Assembly (NCBI RefSeq): GCF_900580865.1
Contig: NZ_UTBZ01000169.1
Coordinates: forward strand, 422,301 to 486,300
Length of the DNA stretch: 64,000 bases
Direction of reading: 5' to 3'
Source: Pseudomonas viridiflava
Lineage (GTDB): Bacteria > Pseudomonadota > Gammaproteobacteria > Pseudomonadales > Pseudomonadaceae
Part shown: positions 32,456-41,863 of the stretch, piece after piece
Layout: each line of letters opens with the position of its first letter
Position numbering within the stretch: position 1 is the first letter of the stretch
The notes under the pieces: model-generated
What the model was told of the DNA's origin: nothing
Database searches by the model: none
The model's input: the letters and a program-made list of their open reading frames with translations, nothing else
Made by a program: the position numbers and the translations under genes

Positions 32456-33280
32456 TTATTCCAGTTTCTTGAACAGTGCATTGCCGCATCGGGAGCAGAA
32501 AGCGGCGCCGTGTTCATGGCTGTTTTTCTTGCACACCGGGCAGTCGTGTTGCAACTGTTCGCCGCGCATGGCGTTGGCCAGTTCGGCGGTGAAAATCCCC
32601 GTGGGCACGGCGATGATCGAGTAACCGGTGATCATCACCAGCGATGAAATCACCTGACCCAGCGGGGTCTTTGGCACGATGTCGCCGAAGCCCACGGTGG
32701 TCAGCGTGACGATCGCCCAATAGATGCCTTTGGGAATGCTGGTGAAGCCGTGCTCCGGACCTTCGATCACGTACATCAACGTACCGAACACCGTCACCAG
32801 CGTGCAGACGCTGACCAGAAACACGACGATCTTCTGCTTGCTGCCGCGCAGCGCCGACATCAAGTAATTGGCTTGCTTGAGGTACGGGCTGAGCTTGAGT
32901 ACGCGGAAAATCCGCAGCATGCGGATGATCCGGATAATCAGAAGATACTGCGCATCGCTGTAATACAGCGCGAGGATGCCCGGCACGATCGCCAGCAAAT
33001 CCACCAGCCCGTAAAAGCTGAAGGCATAACGCAACGGCTTCGGTGAGCAGTACAGGCGCAGGATGTACTCGCCGAGAAAGATGATCGTGAAGCCCCACTC
33101 GATGTAGGCCAGCACGTTCGCGTAGTTCTGGTGAATGCTGTCGATGCTGTCGAGCATCACGATCACCAGACTGGCGAGGATGATCAACAGCAGAATGCCG
33201 TCGAAGCGACGCCCGGCGCGGGTGTCGCTCTGGAAAATCATCACGTAAAGCCGTTCGCGCCAACTGTTGCTGCTGTCCAT
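32456..33280 (-). CDS. Voltage-gated potassium channel with C-terminal zinc ribbon
   Basis: A six-helix ion channel of 274 aa. S4 carries regularly spaced arginines (IIRIIRMLRIFRVLKLSPY), and the selectivity filter TLTTVGFGDIVP lies near residue 196 between S5 and S6. After S6 (ITGYSIIAVPTGIFTAEL) comes a cytosolic tail with two CxxC pairs (CPVCKKN ... CSRCGNAL), which fits a small zinc ribbon. That tail could bind metal or tune gating; this is inference. It stands alone between divergent or convergent transport genes. Confidence 0.9.
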   Translation of the reverse strand: MDSSNSWRERLYVMIFQSDTRAGRRFDGILLLIILASLVIVMLDSIDSIHQNYANVLAYIEWGFTIIFLGEYILRLYCSPKPLRYAFSFYGLVDLLAIVPGILALYYSDAQYLLIIRIIRMLRIFRVLKLSPYLKQANYLMSALRGSKQKIVVFLVSVCTLVTVFGTLMYVIEGPEHGFTSIPKGIYWAIVTLTTVGFGDIVPKTPLGQVISSLVMITGYSIIAVPTGIFTAELANAMRGEQLQHDCPVCKKNSHEHGAAFCSRCGNALFKKLE

Positions 33281-33301
33281 GGATAACGCCTGAATCGAAG
33301 A

Positions 33302-34216
33302 TCAGCGCAGCCTAGGTTGATTCTCCCCATGAGCGCAAGGCGCACGCTCGACGCTGGCTTTGCCGAGCATCTGAATCCCGGCGCGGATCAGCCAGCCGGC
33401 GAGGATGAACGGCGCGGTCAACGTGGCGAGGCCGACGGCGGCAAACAGCGGCGTGACCAGCAGCGCGAGGACGATACCGAGCAGCGGCAGCCACGGTTGT
33501 TGGCGTTGCGCGGAGAAGGCGAGGGCGGCGAGCACGGCGTTGTAACTGCCGAGCCCGAGCAGGGCCACGCTGGTTTCATGGTGCAGCAAGCTGGAGCCAA
33601 GGCCGATCGCCGACGCCAGCAGCGCCCAGCAAAACGCGCGGCGATCAGCGATCAGCAAACCGGCGGCGATCAAAGCGCCGGCCAGTGGATGACCGAGGAA
33701 CATCACCTGGCCCAGACCGCGCAGTTCGGCGGCGAGCAGGTTCAGCGTGTTCATTTCGATGTGCGCCATCGGCGCCGACGGTTCGGCAAACAGCAGCAGA
33801 ACCCAGCTCATGGCCACAAACGGCGAGGTGTAGGCCGGAATCGATCGGCTGCTGTACACGTGTTTCAGCCATTGCTGCGTGACCATCGCGCTCAAGCCGC
33901 CAGCGGCAAGAATCAGCGGCGGCAGCATCGGCGACCACGGGAAATACAGGCTCAGCAGCAGGCCGAGCAAGATGCCGTTGTAGCTGAACAGCCCGGCCTG
34001 GCGATCGGCTTTGGCGTAGTTGCGCCGTTGCGCGGTGAGCAAACCGGCGACGGCACCGAGCAGCGCACCGGCGAACAGCACTGGCGCCGTCAGCAGAATC
34101 GCCAACAGGCACAGCAGGCCGCACAGCGGATGGCGCTGGAGGAATATTTGACTGAAACCGTTGAGCAAAGCCTCGGCCCAGTCGGGGCAGTGGGTGTTGA
34201 AATGATTGGCAGGCAT
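33302..34216 (-). CDS. Urea transporter (UT family)
   Basis: A 304-aa membrane protein with the two-fold repeat of urea channels: LFSYNGILLGLLLSLYFPW in the first half and GLGSYNAVLAALAFS in the second, each followed by a Pro/Leu-rich helix. The start is ATG 34216 (MPANHFNTHCPDW). It lies between the channel and pyk. Urea is a co-product of the purine/allantoin route that yields glyoxylate, so its position next to the gcl block makes sense. Substrate is inferred from family only. Confidence 0.82.
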   Translation of the reverse strand: MPANHFNTHCPDWAEALLNGFSQIFLQRHPLCGLLCLLAILLTAPVLFAGALLGAVAGLLTAQRRNYAKADRQAGLFSYNGILLGLLLSLYFPWSPMLPPLILAAGGLSAMVTQQWLKHVYSSRSIPAYTSPFVAMSWVLLLFAEPSAPMAHIEMNTLNLLAAELRGLGQVMFLGHPLAGALIAAGLLIADRRAFCWALLASAIGLGSSLLHHETSVALLGLGSYNAVLAALAFSAQRQQPWLPLLGIVLALLVTPLFAAVGLATLTAPFILAGWLIRAGIQMLGKASVERAPCAHGENQPRLR

Positions 34217-34253
34217 GGGCAGTTCTGAAAGTCAGTGAAACCGAGTCGCTGGC

Positions 34254-34347
34254 ATCGCCAGCAGGCTGGCTCCCACACTGAATCTCTGTTCAGTCTTGAT
34301 CTTGTGAACGACACAAAACCCATGTGGGAGCGAGCCTGCTCGCGAAG
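34254..34347. repeat. REP pair, left unit variant
   Basis: ATCGCCAGCAGGCTGGCTCCCAC and GTGGGAGCGAGCCTGCTCGCGA face each other; the left unit has changed bases. Confidence 0.7.
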
Positions 34348-34420
34348 AGGCCGGTTGTAGCGCTCAAGCATTTTGATTGAAGGAATAACCGCTATTCCCA
34401 CAGGTGCTTTTTGAGCATGT

Positions 34421-35836
34421 TCAGATCAACGTTTCGATGCGCAGCGAGTTAGTCGATCCCGGCTGCCCGAACGGCACCCCCGCAGTGATCAGCAGCGTGT
34501 CGCCGCGCTCGGCCATACCCTGCGCCTGGGCGATTTCCAGCGCGGTCGAGCAAACCTCATCGACCTGACGCAGACGATCATTGACCACCGAATGAATCCC
34601 CCACGCCACGCTCAAACGCCGCGCGGTTTGCAGGTTCGGCGTCAGGTTGAGGATCGGCGCTTTCGGCCGTTCCCGCGCTGCACGCAGACTCGAGGTGCCC
34701 GATTCGCTGTAGTTGACCAGCACTGCCACCGGCAGCACGTTGCTGATGCGCCGGATCGCGCAGCTGATTGCATCGGAAACCGTCGCTTCAGCTTTCGGCC
34801 GGCTGACGTCGAGCTGAGTCTGATAATCCGGGCCGTTTTCCACTTGGCGGATGATCTTGCTCATCATCTGTACGGCTTCCAGCGGGTATTCGCCGGAGGC
34901 AGTTTCCGCCGACAGCATCACCGCATCGGCGCCCTCGGCCACGGCGTTGGCAACGTCGGTCACCTCGGCGCGGGTCGGGGCAGGGGAGAAGCGCATCGAC
35001 TCAAGCATCTGCGTCGCCACCACCACCGGTTTGCCGAGTTCGCGGCAGGTGGTGATGATGTTTTTCTGAATCTGCGGCACGCTCTCGGCTGGCACTTCGA
35101 CACCGAGGTCGCCACGCGCCACCATGATCGCGTCGCTCAGTTCAGCGATTTCGCGCAGTTGTTCAACGGCGGAGGGCTTCTCGATTTTTGCCATCAAAAA
35201 GGCTTTATCGCCGATCAATGCGCGCGCTTCGACGATGTCTTGCGGACGCTGCACAAACGACAGCGCGACCCAGTCCACGCCGAGTTCCAGACCGAAGCTC
35301 AAATCGCGACGATCCTTGGCGGTCAGCGGGCTGAGGTCGAGCACCGCTTGTGGCACGTTGACGCCTTTGCGGTCCGACAACTCGCCGCCGTTGAGCACGG
35401 TGGTATCGATCGCATCGTCGTACTTGGTGACCACGCGCAGACGCAGCTTGCCGTCGTCGAGCAGCAGATCCATGCCCGCTTCCAGCGCGGCAATGATCTC
35501 CGGATGCGGCAGATTCACTCTGCGTTCATCACCGGGTGTGGCATCGAGATCAAGACGGAAGGCCTGACCACGATGCAGCTGCACCTTGCCGTCAGCGAAC
35601 TTGCCGACGCGCAGTTTCGGCCCCTGCAAGTCCATCAGAATGCCCAGCGGATAGTTGAGCTGGCGCTCGACTTCGCGGATCCACTGATAGCGTTTGGCGT
35701 GGTCGGCGTGATCGCCGTGGCTGAAGTTCAGGCGGAAGATATTTACCCCGGCCTCGACCAGCTCACGGATGTCTTCAATGCCGTCGACGGCAGGCCCAAG
35801 GGTGGCGAGGATTTTGACCTTTTTATCAGGCGTCAT
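34421..35836 (-). CDS. pyk: Pyruvate kinase
   Basis: Converts phosphoenolpyruvate and ADP to pyruvate and ATP. The 471-aa protein shows NFSHGDHADH, MDLQGPKLRVGKF, the active-site Lys in LMAKIEKPSAVEQL, metal-binding MVARGDLGVEVP and the C-terminal allosteric domain. The start ATG overlaps the ttuD stop by four bases. As the last step of the glyoxylate-to-pyruvate route its place in this operon is logical; it is the pykF-type enzyme of this genus. Confidence 0.96.
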   Translation of the reverse strand: MTPDKKVKILATLGPAVDGIEDIRELVEAGVNIFRLNFSHGDHADHAKRYQWIREVERQLNYPLGILMDLQGPKLRVGKFADGKVQLHRGQAFRLDLDATPGDERRVNLPHPEIIAALEAGMDLLLDDGKLRLRVVTKYDDAIDTTVLNGGELSDRKGVNVPQAVLDLSPLTAKDRRDLSFGLELGVDWVALSFVQRPQDIVEARALIGDKAFLMAKIEKPSAVEQLREIAELSDAIMVARGDLGVEVPAESVPQIQKNIITTCRELGKPVVVATQMLESMRFSPAPTRAEVTDVANAVAEGADAVMLSAETASGEYPLEAVQMMSKIIRQVENGPDYQTQLDVSRPKAEATVSDAISCAIRRISNVLPVAVLVNYSESGTSSLRAARERPKAPILNLTPNLQTARRLSVAWGIHSVVNDRLRQVDEVCSTALEIAQAQGMAERGDTLLITAGVPFGQPGSTNSLRIETLI

Positions 35837-37107
35837 GATTTGCAGCTCTCAAGGATCAGAATGGCGCGGAAGTCGTTGACATTGGTGCGGGTCGGTTCGG
35901 TGACGATCAGCGCATCGAGCGCCGCGAAATAGCCGTAGCCGTTGTTGTTATCCAGTTCATCGCTGGCGCTCAAACCGAGGGAGGCGGCGCGGGCGTAGCT
36001 GTCCGGGGTCATGATCGCGCCGGCGTTGTCTTCCGAGCCGTCGATGCCGTCGGTGTCACCGGCCAGGGCGTAAACGCCGGCTTGGCCTTTGAGATTCTCG
36101 GTCAGGCTGAGGAGGAATTCGGCATTGCGTCCGCCACGACCATTGCCGCGCACGGTCACGGTGGTTTCGCCGCCGGAGAGAATCACGCACGGCGCTGCCA
36201 ATGGCTGGCCGTGATGGATGATCTGGCGGGCGATGCCAGCGTGGACTTTTGCCACTTCGCGGGACTCACCTTCGAGGTCACCGAGGATCAGCGTGCTGAA
36301 CCCGGCCTGACGGCATTTCACCGCCGCAGCGTCCAGGGATTGCTGAGGACGGGCGATCAACTGGAAGTGGCTGCGCGCCAGGGACGGATCACCGGGTTTG
36401 ACGGTTTCCGACTCAGGGCTTTGCAGCCAGTTGCGCACGGAAGCGGGGATCTCGATGCCGTAGCGCTTGATGATCGCCAAGGCTTCGGCGGACGTGCTTG
36501 GGTCGGCCACGGTCGGGCCGGAAGCGATGACCGTGGCGAGGTCGCCCGGGACATCGGAAATCGCGTAGGTGTAGACAGTGGCAGGCCAGCACGCTTTGCC
36601 GAGACGGCCGCCCTTGATCGCCGAGAGGTGCTTGCGCACGCAGTTCATCTCGCCGATGGTCGCGCCGGATTTCAGCAGGGCTTTGTTGATCGACTGCTTG
36701 TCAGCGAGGGTGATGCCTTCGGCCGGCAACGCCAGCAGGGCAGAGCCGCCACCGGAGAGCAGGAAGATTACGCGGTCGTCCTCGGTCAGGTTGCTGACCA
36801 GTTCCAGCACGCGTTTGGCCACGGCCAGACCGGCAGCGTCCGGTACCGGGTGCGCGGCTTCGACCACTTCGATTTTTTCGCACGGGGCGCCGTGACCGTA
36901 ACGGGTCACAACCAGGCCAGACACTTCACCTTCCCAGCAGCGCTCGACAACTTGCGCCATGGCGGCAGCGGCTTTGCCGGCGCCGATGACGATCACCCGG
37001 CCGCTGCGATCGGCAGGCAGATGGGCTTCGAGGACCTGGTTCGGATGGGCCGCGTCGATGGCTGTGGCAAACAGCTCGCGCAGCAGTTGTTGCGGATCGA
37101 CCGACAT
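35833..37107 (-). CDS. ttuD: Glycerate 2-kinase, MOFRL family (often annotated hydroxypyruvate reductase)
   Basis: This 424-aa protein of the DUF4147/MOFRL family has an N-terminal domain with VIVIGAGKAAAAMAQVVE and FLLSGGGSALLALPAEG, and a C-terminal MOFRL domain with ILSGGETTVTVRGNGRGGRN and GDTDGIDGSEDNAGA. The MOFRL family phosphorylates glycerate, giving 2-phosphoglycerate. The historical name TtuD implies hydroxypyruvate reduction; the pathway context (GlxR makes glycerate, Pyk uses PEP) favours the kinase role. Confidence 0.93.
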   Translation of the reverse strand: MSVDPQQLLRELFATAIDAAHPNQVLEAHLPADRSGRVIVIGAGKAAAAMAQVVERCWEGEVSGLVVTRYGHGAPCEKIEVVEAAHPVPDAAGLAVAKRVLELVSNLTEDDRVIFLLSGGGSALLALPAEGITLADKQSINKALLKSGATIGEMNCVRKHLSAIKGGRLGKACWPATVYTYAISDVPGDLATVIASGPTVADPSTSAEALAIIKRYGIEIPASVRNWLQSPESETVKPGDPSLARSHFQLIARPQQSLDAAAVKCRQAGFSTLILGDLEGESREVAKVHAGIARQIIHHGQPLAAPCVILSGGETTVTVRGNGRGGRNAEFLLSLTENLKGQAGVYALAGDTDGIDGSEDNAGAIMTPDSYARAASLGLSASDELDNNNGYGYFAALDALIVTEPTRTNVNDFRAILILESCKS

Positions 37108-37154
37108 GGCGGGCTCCCGGAATTCTTGTTATTCGAAAGGGCAACTCAGATCCC

Positions 37155-37245
37155 TTGTGGGAGCGAGCCTGCTCGCGAAGGCGGTGTGTCAGCCAACATG
37201 GATGTTGAATGTGCAACCGCTTTCGCGAGCAGGCTCGCTCCCATA
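37155..37245. repeat. REP pair (inverted)
   Basis: TGTGGGAGCGAGCCTGCTCGCGAAG and its inverse, between ttuD and glxR in the same operon. Confidence 0.85.
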
Positions 37246-37261
37246 GGGTTTTGTGCAGGCT

Positions 37262-38155
37262 TTATTTGTTGTCGCGAATCGAGAAGTTGGCCATGTGCTC
37301 AAGACCTTTGATCAGCGCCGAGTGATCCCAGTTGCTGCCACCGATGGCCGCGCAGGTGCTGAACACTTGCTGGGCGTTAGCGGTGTTCGGCAGGTTGATG
37401 TTCAGCTCTTTGGCACCTTGCAGGGCCAGGTTCAGGTCCTTTTGGTGCAGGCTGATGCGGAAGCCTGGATCGAAGGTGCCTTTGATCATGCGCTCGCCGT
37501 GCACTTCGAGGATCTTCGAGGAAGCGAAACCGCCCATCAGTGCTTCACGCACTTTGGCCGGATCGGCACCGTTTTTCGAAGCGAACAGCAGGGCTTCAGC
37601 CACGGCCTGAATGTTCAGCGCAACGATGATCTGGTTGGCGACTTTGGCGGTTTGACCGTCGCCATTGCCACCGACCAGGGTGATGTTTTTGCCCATGGCC
37701 TGGAACAGCGGCAGTGCGCGTTCAAAGGCATCGGCGTCGCCACCGATCATGATGCTCAGGGTCGCGGCTTTGGCGCCGACTTCACCGCCGGACACCGGTG
37801 CGTCGAGGTACTGCGCGCCTTTCTCGTTGATCTTCGCAGCGAAAGCTTTGGTGGCGGTCGGCGAGATCGAGCTCATGTCGATGACGACTTTGCCTTTGCT
37901 CAGGCCAGCGGCAACGCCGTCGGCGCGGAACAGTACGTCGTCAACCTGCGGGGTGTCCGGGACCATGACGATGATGAATTCAGCTTCCTGCGCCACTTCG
38001 CGCGGGTTGGCCAGGGCGACGGCGCCAGCGGCAACCAGGTCGGCCGGGGCGGCGTCGTGGTGCGCCGACAGGAACAGGCTGTGACCGGCTTTCTGCAGGT
38101 TCGAAGCCATTGGGTGGCCCATGATGCCGGTGCCGATAAATCCGATTTTAGCCAT
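37262..38155 (-). CDS. glxR: Tartronate semialdehyde reductase
   Basis: Reduces 2-hydroxy-3-oxopropanoate to glycerate with NAD(P)H. This 297-aa beta-hydroxyacid dehydrogenase has a Rossmann GxGxxG (IGFIGTGIMGHPMASNL), the substrate loop DAPVSGGEVGA and the catalytic Lys region GNGDGQTAKVANQI. Part of gcl-hyi-glxR-ttuD-pyk. The 140-base gap to hyi contains the inverted repeat at 38185, so expression may be uneven along the operon. Confidence 0.95.
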   Translation of the reverse strand: MAKIGFIGTGIMGHPMASNLQKAGHSLFLSAHHDAAPADLVAAGAVALANPREVAQEAEFIIVMVPDTPQVDDVLFRADGVAAGLSKGKVVIDMSSISPTATKAFAAKINEKGAQYLDAPVSGGEVGAKAATLSIMIGGDADAFERALPLFQAMGKNITLVGGNGDGQTAKVANQIIVALNIQAVAEALLFASKNGADPAKVREALMGGFASSKILEVHGERMIKGTFDPGFRISLHQKDLNLALQGAKELNINLPNTANAQQVFSTCAAIGGSNWDHSALIKGLEHMANFSIRDNK

Positions 38156-38184
38156 GAGAAAATCCTCTTGTTTTTATAAACAGC

Positions 38185-38283
38185 CGTAGGAGCTGCCGCA
38201 GGCTCGGGCCGCGTTCGGACGATCTTTTGACTTTGCTTTTGAAGGTCAAGATCAAAAGATCGCAGCCTTCGGCAGCTCCTACA
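38185..38283. repeat. Inverted repeat, GATCGCAGCC family, second copy
   Basis: GTAGGAGCTGCCGCAGGCT on the left and AGCCTTCGGCAGCTCCTAC on the right, with GATCTTTTGA inside; a degenerate relative of 18608-18689. Confidence 0.75.
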
Positions 38284-38295
38284 GGGTCATGTGTT

Positions 38296-39078
38296 CTAGA
38301 TTGCGTTATGGGTTTTCAGCCAGCCGAGGCCTGCTTCGGTGGTGGTCAGTGGCTTGTATTCACAGCCAACCCAACCCTGATAACCGATGCGGTCGAGGTG
38401 TTCGAACAGGAACCGATAGTTGATCTCACCGGTGCCTGGTTCGTTACGGCCCGGGTTGTCCGCGAGCTGTACATGGTTGATCTCGCCCAGGTGCGATTGC
38501 AGGGTGCGGGCCAGATCGCCTTCCATGATTTGCATGTGATAGATGTCGTATTGCAGGAACAGGTTGGCGCTGCCGACCTGCTCGCGAATCGACAGGGCTT
38601 GCGCCGTGTTGTTCAGGTAGAAGCCCGGGATGTCGCGGGTGTTAATCGCTTCCATCACCAGTTTGATGCCCGCGGCCTGCAGCTTGTCGGCGGCGTATTT
38701 CAGGTTGGCGACGAAGGTCTTTTCCACGGTGGCATCGTCAACGCCTTGCGGACGAATACCGGCCAGGCAGTTGATCTGGGTGTTGCCCAGCACTTGTGCG
38801 TAAGCGATGGCCAGATCGACACCGGCGCGGAATTCTTCGACCCGATCCGGCAGACACGCGATACCGCGCTCGCCCTTGGCCCAGTCACCGGCCGGCAGGT
38901 TGAACAGCACTTGGGTCAGACCGTTGGCGTCGAGCCTGGCCTTGATTTCGGCGGAGCTGAAGTCGTACGGGAACAGGTACTCGACACCGCTGAAACCGGC
39001 CTTGGCGGCGGCGTCGAAACGGGCAAGGAAATCCTGTTCGGTGAACAGCATGGACAGGTTGGCTGCGAAACGCGGCAT
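38296..39078 (-). CDS. hyi: Hydroxypyruvate isomerase
   Basis: Interconverts hydroxypyruvate and tartronate semialdehyde. The 260-aa TIM-barrel protein of the xylose-isomerase-like family opens MPRFAANLSMLFTEQDFLARF, with metal/active-site stretches EAINTRDIPGFYL, LQYDIYHMQIMEGDL and GCEYKPLTTT. Located between gcl and glxR as in other Pseudomonas. Confidence 0.95.
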   Translation of the reverse strand: MPRFAANLSMLFTEQDFLARFDAAAKAGFSGVEYLFPYDFSSAEIKARLDANGLTQVLFNLPAGDWAKGERGIACLPDRVEEFRAGVDLAIAYAQVLGNTQINCLAGIRPQGVDDATVEKTFVANLKYAADKLQAAGIKLVMEAINTRDIPGFYLNNTAQALSIREQVGSANLFLQYDIYHMQIMEGDLARTLQSHLGEINHVQLADNPGRNEPGTGEINYRFLFEHLDRIGYQGWVGCEYKPLTTTEAGLGWLKTHNAI

Positions 39079-39165
39079 GGTGGTCTCCTAAAAACGGATG
39101 TGACACGGTTGGTCAGACTGAACGCGATCAGTCCCCTCTCCTGGGGGAGAGGGGGCTAAAAGCAA

Positions 39166-40941
39166 TCAGTCAAGCAGCGAAATCGCCGTTGGCGCATCGT
39201 TGCCGACCAGCGCCAGGTCTTCGAATTCGTTGACGGCGTTGATCTCGGTACCCATGGAGATGTTGGTCACACGCTCCAGAATGATCTCGACGATCACCGG
39301 CACCTTGAACTCTTCGATCATCTGTTCGGCCTTGCGCAGGGCAGGGGCGATTTCCGATGGCTCGAACACACGCAGCGCTTTACAGCCGAGGCCTTCAGCC
39401 ACTGCGACGTGGTCAACACCGTAACCGTTGAGTTCCGGCGCGTTCAGGTTATCGAAGGACAGCTGCACGCAGTAGTCCATTTCGAACCCGCGCTGTGCCT
39501 GACGGATCAGACCCAGGTACGAGTTGTTCACCACGACGTGGATGTACGGCAGTTTGAACTGAGCGCCGACCGCCAGTTCTTCGATCATGAACTGGAAGTC
39601 ATAGTCCCCCGACAGGGCCACGACTTTGCGGCTCGGATCGGCCTTCACCACGCCCAGCGCTGCCGGAATGGTCCAGCCCAACGGGCCCGCTTGGCCACAG
39701 TTGATCCAGTGACGCGGCTTGTAGACGTGCAGGAACTGCGCGCCGGCAATCTGCGACAGACCAATGGTGCTGACGTAGCAGGTGTCCTTGCCGAACACCT
39801 GGTTCATTTCTTCGTAAACGCGTTGCGGTTTCACCGGCACGTTGTCGAAGTGGGTCTTGCGGTGCAGGCTGGCTTTGCGTTGCTGGCAGTCTTGCAGCCA
39901 GGCACTGCGGTTTTTCAGCTTGCCGGCGGCTTGCCATTCACGAGCGACTTCGATGAACACGGTCAGCGCGGCAGCAGCGTCGGAAACGATGCCCAGATCC
40001 GGCGTGAACACACGACCGATCTGCGTGCCTTCGATGTCGACGTGAATGAACTTGCGGCCTTCGGTGTAAACATCAACCGAACCGGTGTGACGGTTGGCCC
40101 AACGGTTACCGATCCCCAACACCACGTCGGATTTCAGCATGGTCGCGTTGCCGTAACGGTGCGAAGTCTGCAGACCAACCATGCCGACCATCAACGGGTG
40201 ATCGTCAGGGATGGTGCCCCAGCCCATCAGGGTCGGGATAACAGGGATGCCGGTCAGTTCAGCGAACTCAACCAGCAGATCGCTGGCGTCGGCGTTGATG
40301 ATGCCGCCGCCGGCAACCAGCAAGGGACGTTCAGCCTGATCAAGCAGCGCCAAAGCTTTTTCGACCTGAACGCGGGTCGCGGTTGGCTTGGCCAATGGCA
40401 GCGGCTGGTAAGCGTCGATGTCGAATTCGATTTCGGCCATCTGCACGTCGAATGGCAGGTCGATCAGCACCGGGCCAGGACGGCCGGAGCGCATTTCAAA
40501 GAACGCTTTCTGGAACGCGTAAGGCACTTGGCCCGGTTCCAGAACAGTGGTCGCCCACTTGGTGACTGGCTTGACGATGCTGGTGATGTCGACAGCCTGG
40601 AAGTCTTCCTTGTGCATACGGGCGCGGGGTGCCTGGCCGGTAATGCAGAGGATTGGAATCGAGTCGGCCGAGGCGCTGTAGAGCCCGGTGACCATGTCGG
40701 TCCCGGCAGGGCCGGAAGTGCCGATGCACACGCCGATGTTGCCGGCCTTGGTGCGGGTGTAGCCCTCGGCCATGTGCGAGGCGCCTTCAACGTGGCGAGC
40801 AAGGACGTGATCGATGCCACCGACTTTCTGCAAGGCGGAGTACAGCGGGTTGATGGCAGCGCCCGGGATGCCAAAAGCGGTATCAACCCCTTCACGGCGC
40901 ATCACCAGAACGGCGGCTTCGATTGCTCTCATTTTGCTCAT
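39166..40941 (-). CDS. gcl: Glyoxylate carboligase
   Basis: A ThDP-dependent enzyme that joins two glyoxylates into tartronate semialdehyde with loss of CO2. The 591-aa protein starts at ATG 40941 (MSKMRAIEAAVLVMRREGVD); codons upstream fall in the promoter region. Active site EGASHMAEGYTRTK lacks the catalytic Glu normally found in ThDP enzymes, as known for this family. The ThDP-binding GDYDFQFMIEELAVGAQF is near the end. It is the first gene of the operon, with a TTGTATACAA palindrome 28 bases upstream. Confidence 0.96.
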   Translation of the reverse strand: MSKMRAIEAAVLVMRREGVDTAFGIPGAAINPLYSALQKVGGIDHVLARHVEGASHMAEGYTRTKAGNIGVCIGTSGPAGTDMVTGLYSASADSIPILCITGQAPRARMHKEDFQAVDITSIVKPVTKWATTVLEPGQVPYAFQKAFFEMRSGRPGPVLIDLPFDVQMAEIEFDIDAYQPLPLAKPTATRVQVEKALALLDQAERPLLVAGGGIINADASDLLVEFAELTGIPVIPTLMGWGTIPDDHPLMVGMVGLQTSHRYGNATMLKSDVVLGIGNRWANRHTGSVDVYTEGRKFIHVDIEGTQIGRVFTPDLGIVSDAAAALTVFIEVAREWQAAGKLKNRSAWLQDCQQRKASLHRKTHFDNVPVKPQRVYEEMNQVFGKDTCYVSTIGLSQIAGAQFLHVYKPRHWINCGQAGPLGWTIPAALGVVKADPSRKVVALSGDYDFQFMIEELAVGAQFKLPYIHVVVNNSYLGLIRQAQRGFEMDYCVQLSFDNLNAPELNGYGVDHVAVAEGLGCKALRVFEPSEIAPALRKAEQMIEEFKVPVIVEIILERVTNISMGTEINAVNEFEDLALVGNDAPTAISLLD

Positions 40942-40968
40942 GGTTTTGTGCCTCTTTACGTTTTGTAA

Positions 40969-40978
40969 TTGTATACAA
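40969..40978. promoter_or_regulatory. Operator candidate TTGTATACAA near gcl
   Basis: Perfect 10-bp palindrome in the gcl/glcG divergent gap. Its GT-AT-AC centre suits GntR-family regulators. Identical site at 41107. Confidence 0.55.
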
Positions 40979-41106
40979 GTGGCTTTGCGCAGAGTGTATT
41001 CACGGCGGACGGCGCAGGTCAATCCATTTTCTCAAGCACCTGTTTCATTCGTCGGAAGCCTGTCTGAGTGTGGCTTTTCGTCGCATGTGGCGCTTTTCGA
41101 GAATTA

Positions 41107-41116
41107 TTGTATACAA
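41107..41116. promoter_or_regulatory. Operator candidate TTGTATACAA near glcG
   Basis: Second perfect copy, 138 bases centre to centre from the first and 94 bases upstream of the glcG-like ATG. Confidence 0.55.
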
Positions 41117-41209
41117 AAAAATAACTCATTGTGTTCTATTTGTTGCATCGACCTGCGGCACAAAAGCGCAGGTCCACGACTTTCCCTATAACAAAATGAG
41201 GACGGCACC

Positions 41210-41650
41210 ATGAGCGCTTTAACCTTGGAAGTCGCAGTCAACCTGGTCAACCAGGCCATCAATGCAGGGCGGGAAATCTCCGCCGCCCCCCTGACCATCG
41301 CGGTACTCGACACCGGCGGCCACTTGATCACCCTGCAACGCGAAGACGGCGCCAGCCTGCTGCGGCCGAACATCGCCATCGGCAAAGCCTGGGGCGCCAT
41401 TGCCCTGGGCAAAGGCTCACGCCTGCTGGCACTGGATGCACAACAACGCCCGGCGTTTATTGCCGCACTCAACAGCATGGGCCAGGGCAGCGTCGTGCCG
41501 GCACCGGGTGGTGTGTTGATACGGGATCAGGCGGGGAATGTGCTGGGTGCGATCGGGATCAGCGGGGATTTGTCGGATATTGATGAGCAGGTGGCGATTA
41601 AAGCGGTGGAGGCGCTTGAGTTGCGGGCGGATGCGGGGGTGGCTGCTTGA
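41210..41650 (+). CDS. glcG: GlcG/HbpS family protein (DUF336)
   Basis: The 146-aa alpha/beta protein with LTIAVLDTGGHLITLQREDGAS, IAIGKAWGAIALGKGSR and APGGVLIRDQAGNVLGAIGISG is typical of GlcG/HbpS, some members of which bind heme or cofactors. It is divergent from gcl with shared operator sites, so it likely belongs to the same regulon. ATG 41210 follows ATGAGGACGG. Biochemical role unclear. Confidence 0.88.
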   Translation: MSALTLEVAVNLVNQAINAGREISAAPLTIAVLDTGGHLITLQREDGASLLRPNIAIGKAWGAIALGKGSRLLALDAQQRPAFIAALNSMGQGSVVPAPGGVLIRDQAGNVLGAIGISGDLSDIDEQVAIKAVEALELRADAGVAA

Positions 41651-41672
41651 TTTGTAGCGTCTGATTAACCGC

Positions 41673-41767
41673 CTTCGCGAGCAGGCTCGCTCCCACATTG
41701 GATTTGTGCTCAGACACAAAATGTCTGAATACCCCAAGCCCCCTGTGGGAGCGAGCCTGCTCGCGAA
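41673..41767. repeat. REP pair, left flank of the transposase gene
   Basis: CGCGAGCAGGCTCGCTCCCAC and GTGGGAGCGAGCCTGCTCGCG, about 50 bases apart. Confidence 0.88.
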
Positions 41768-41863
41768 TACGATCTCAAAAACACATCTTGCTAAAAACCT
41801 GACACTTACTCCCACATTCACAGAACTAACCTTTTCATGATCAGGATATGAAAAGGCAAAGGA

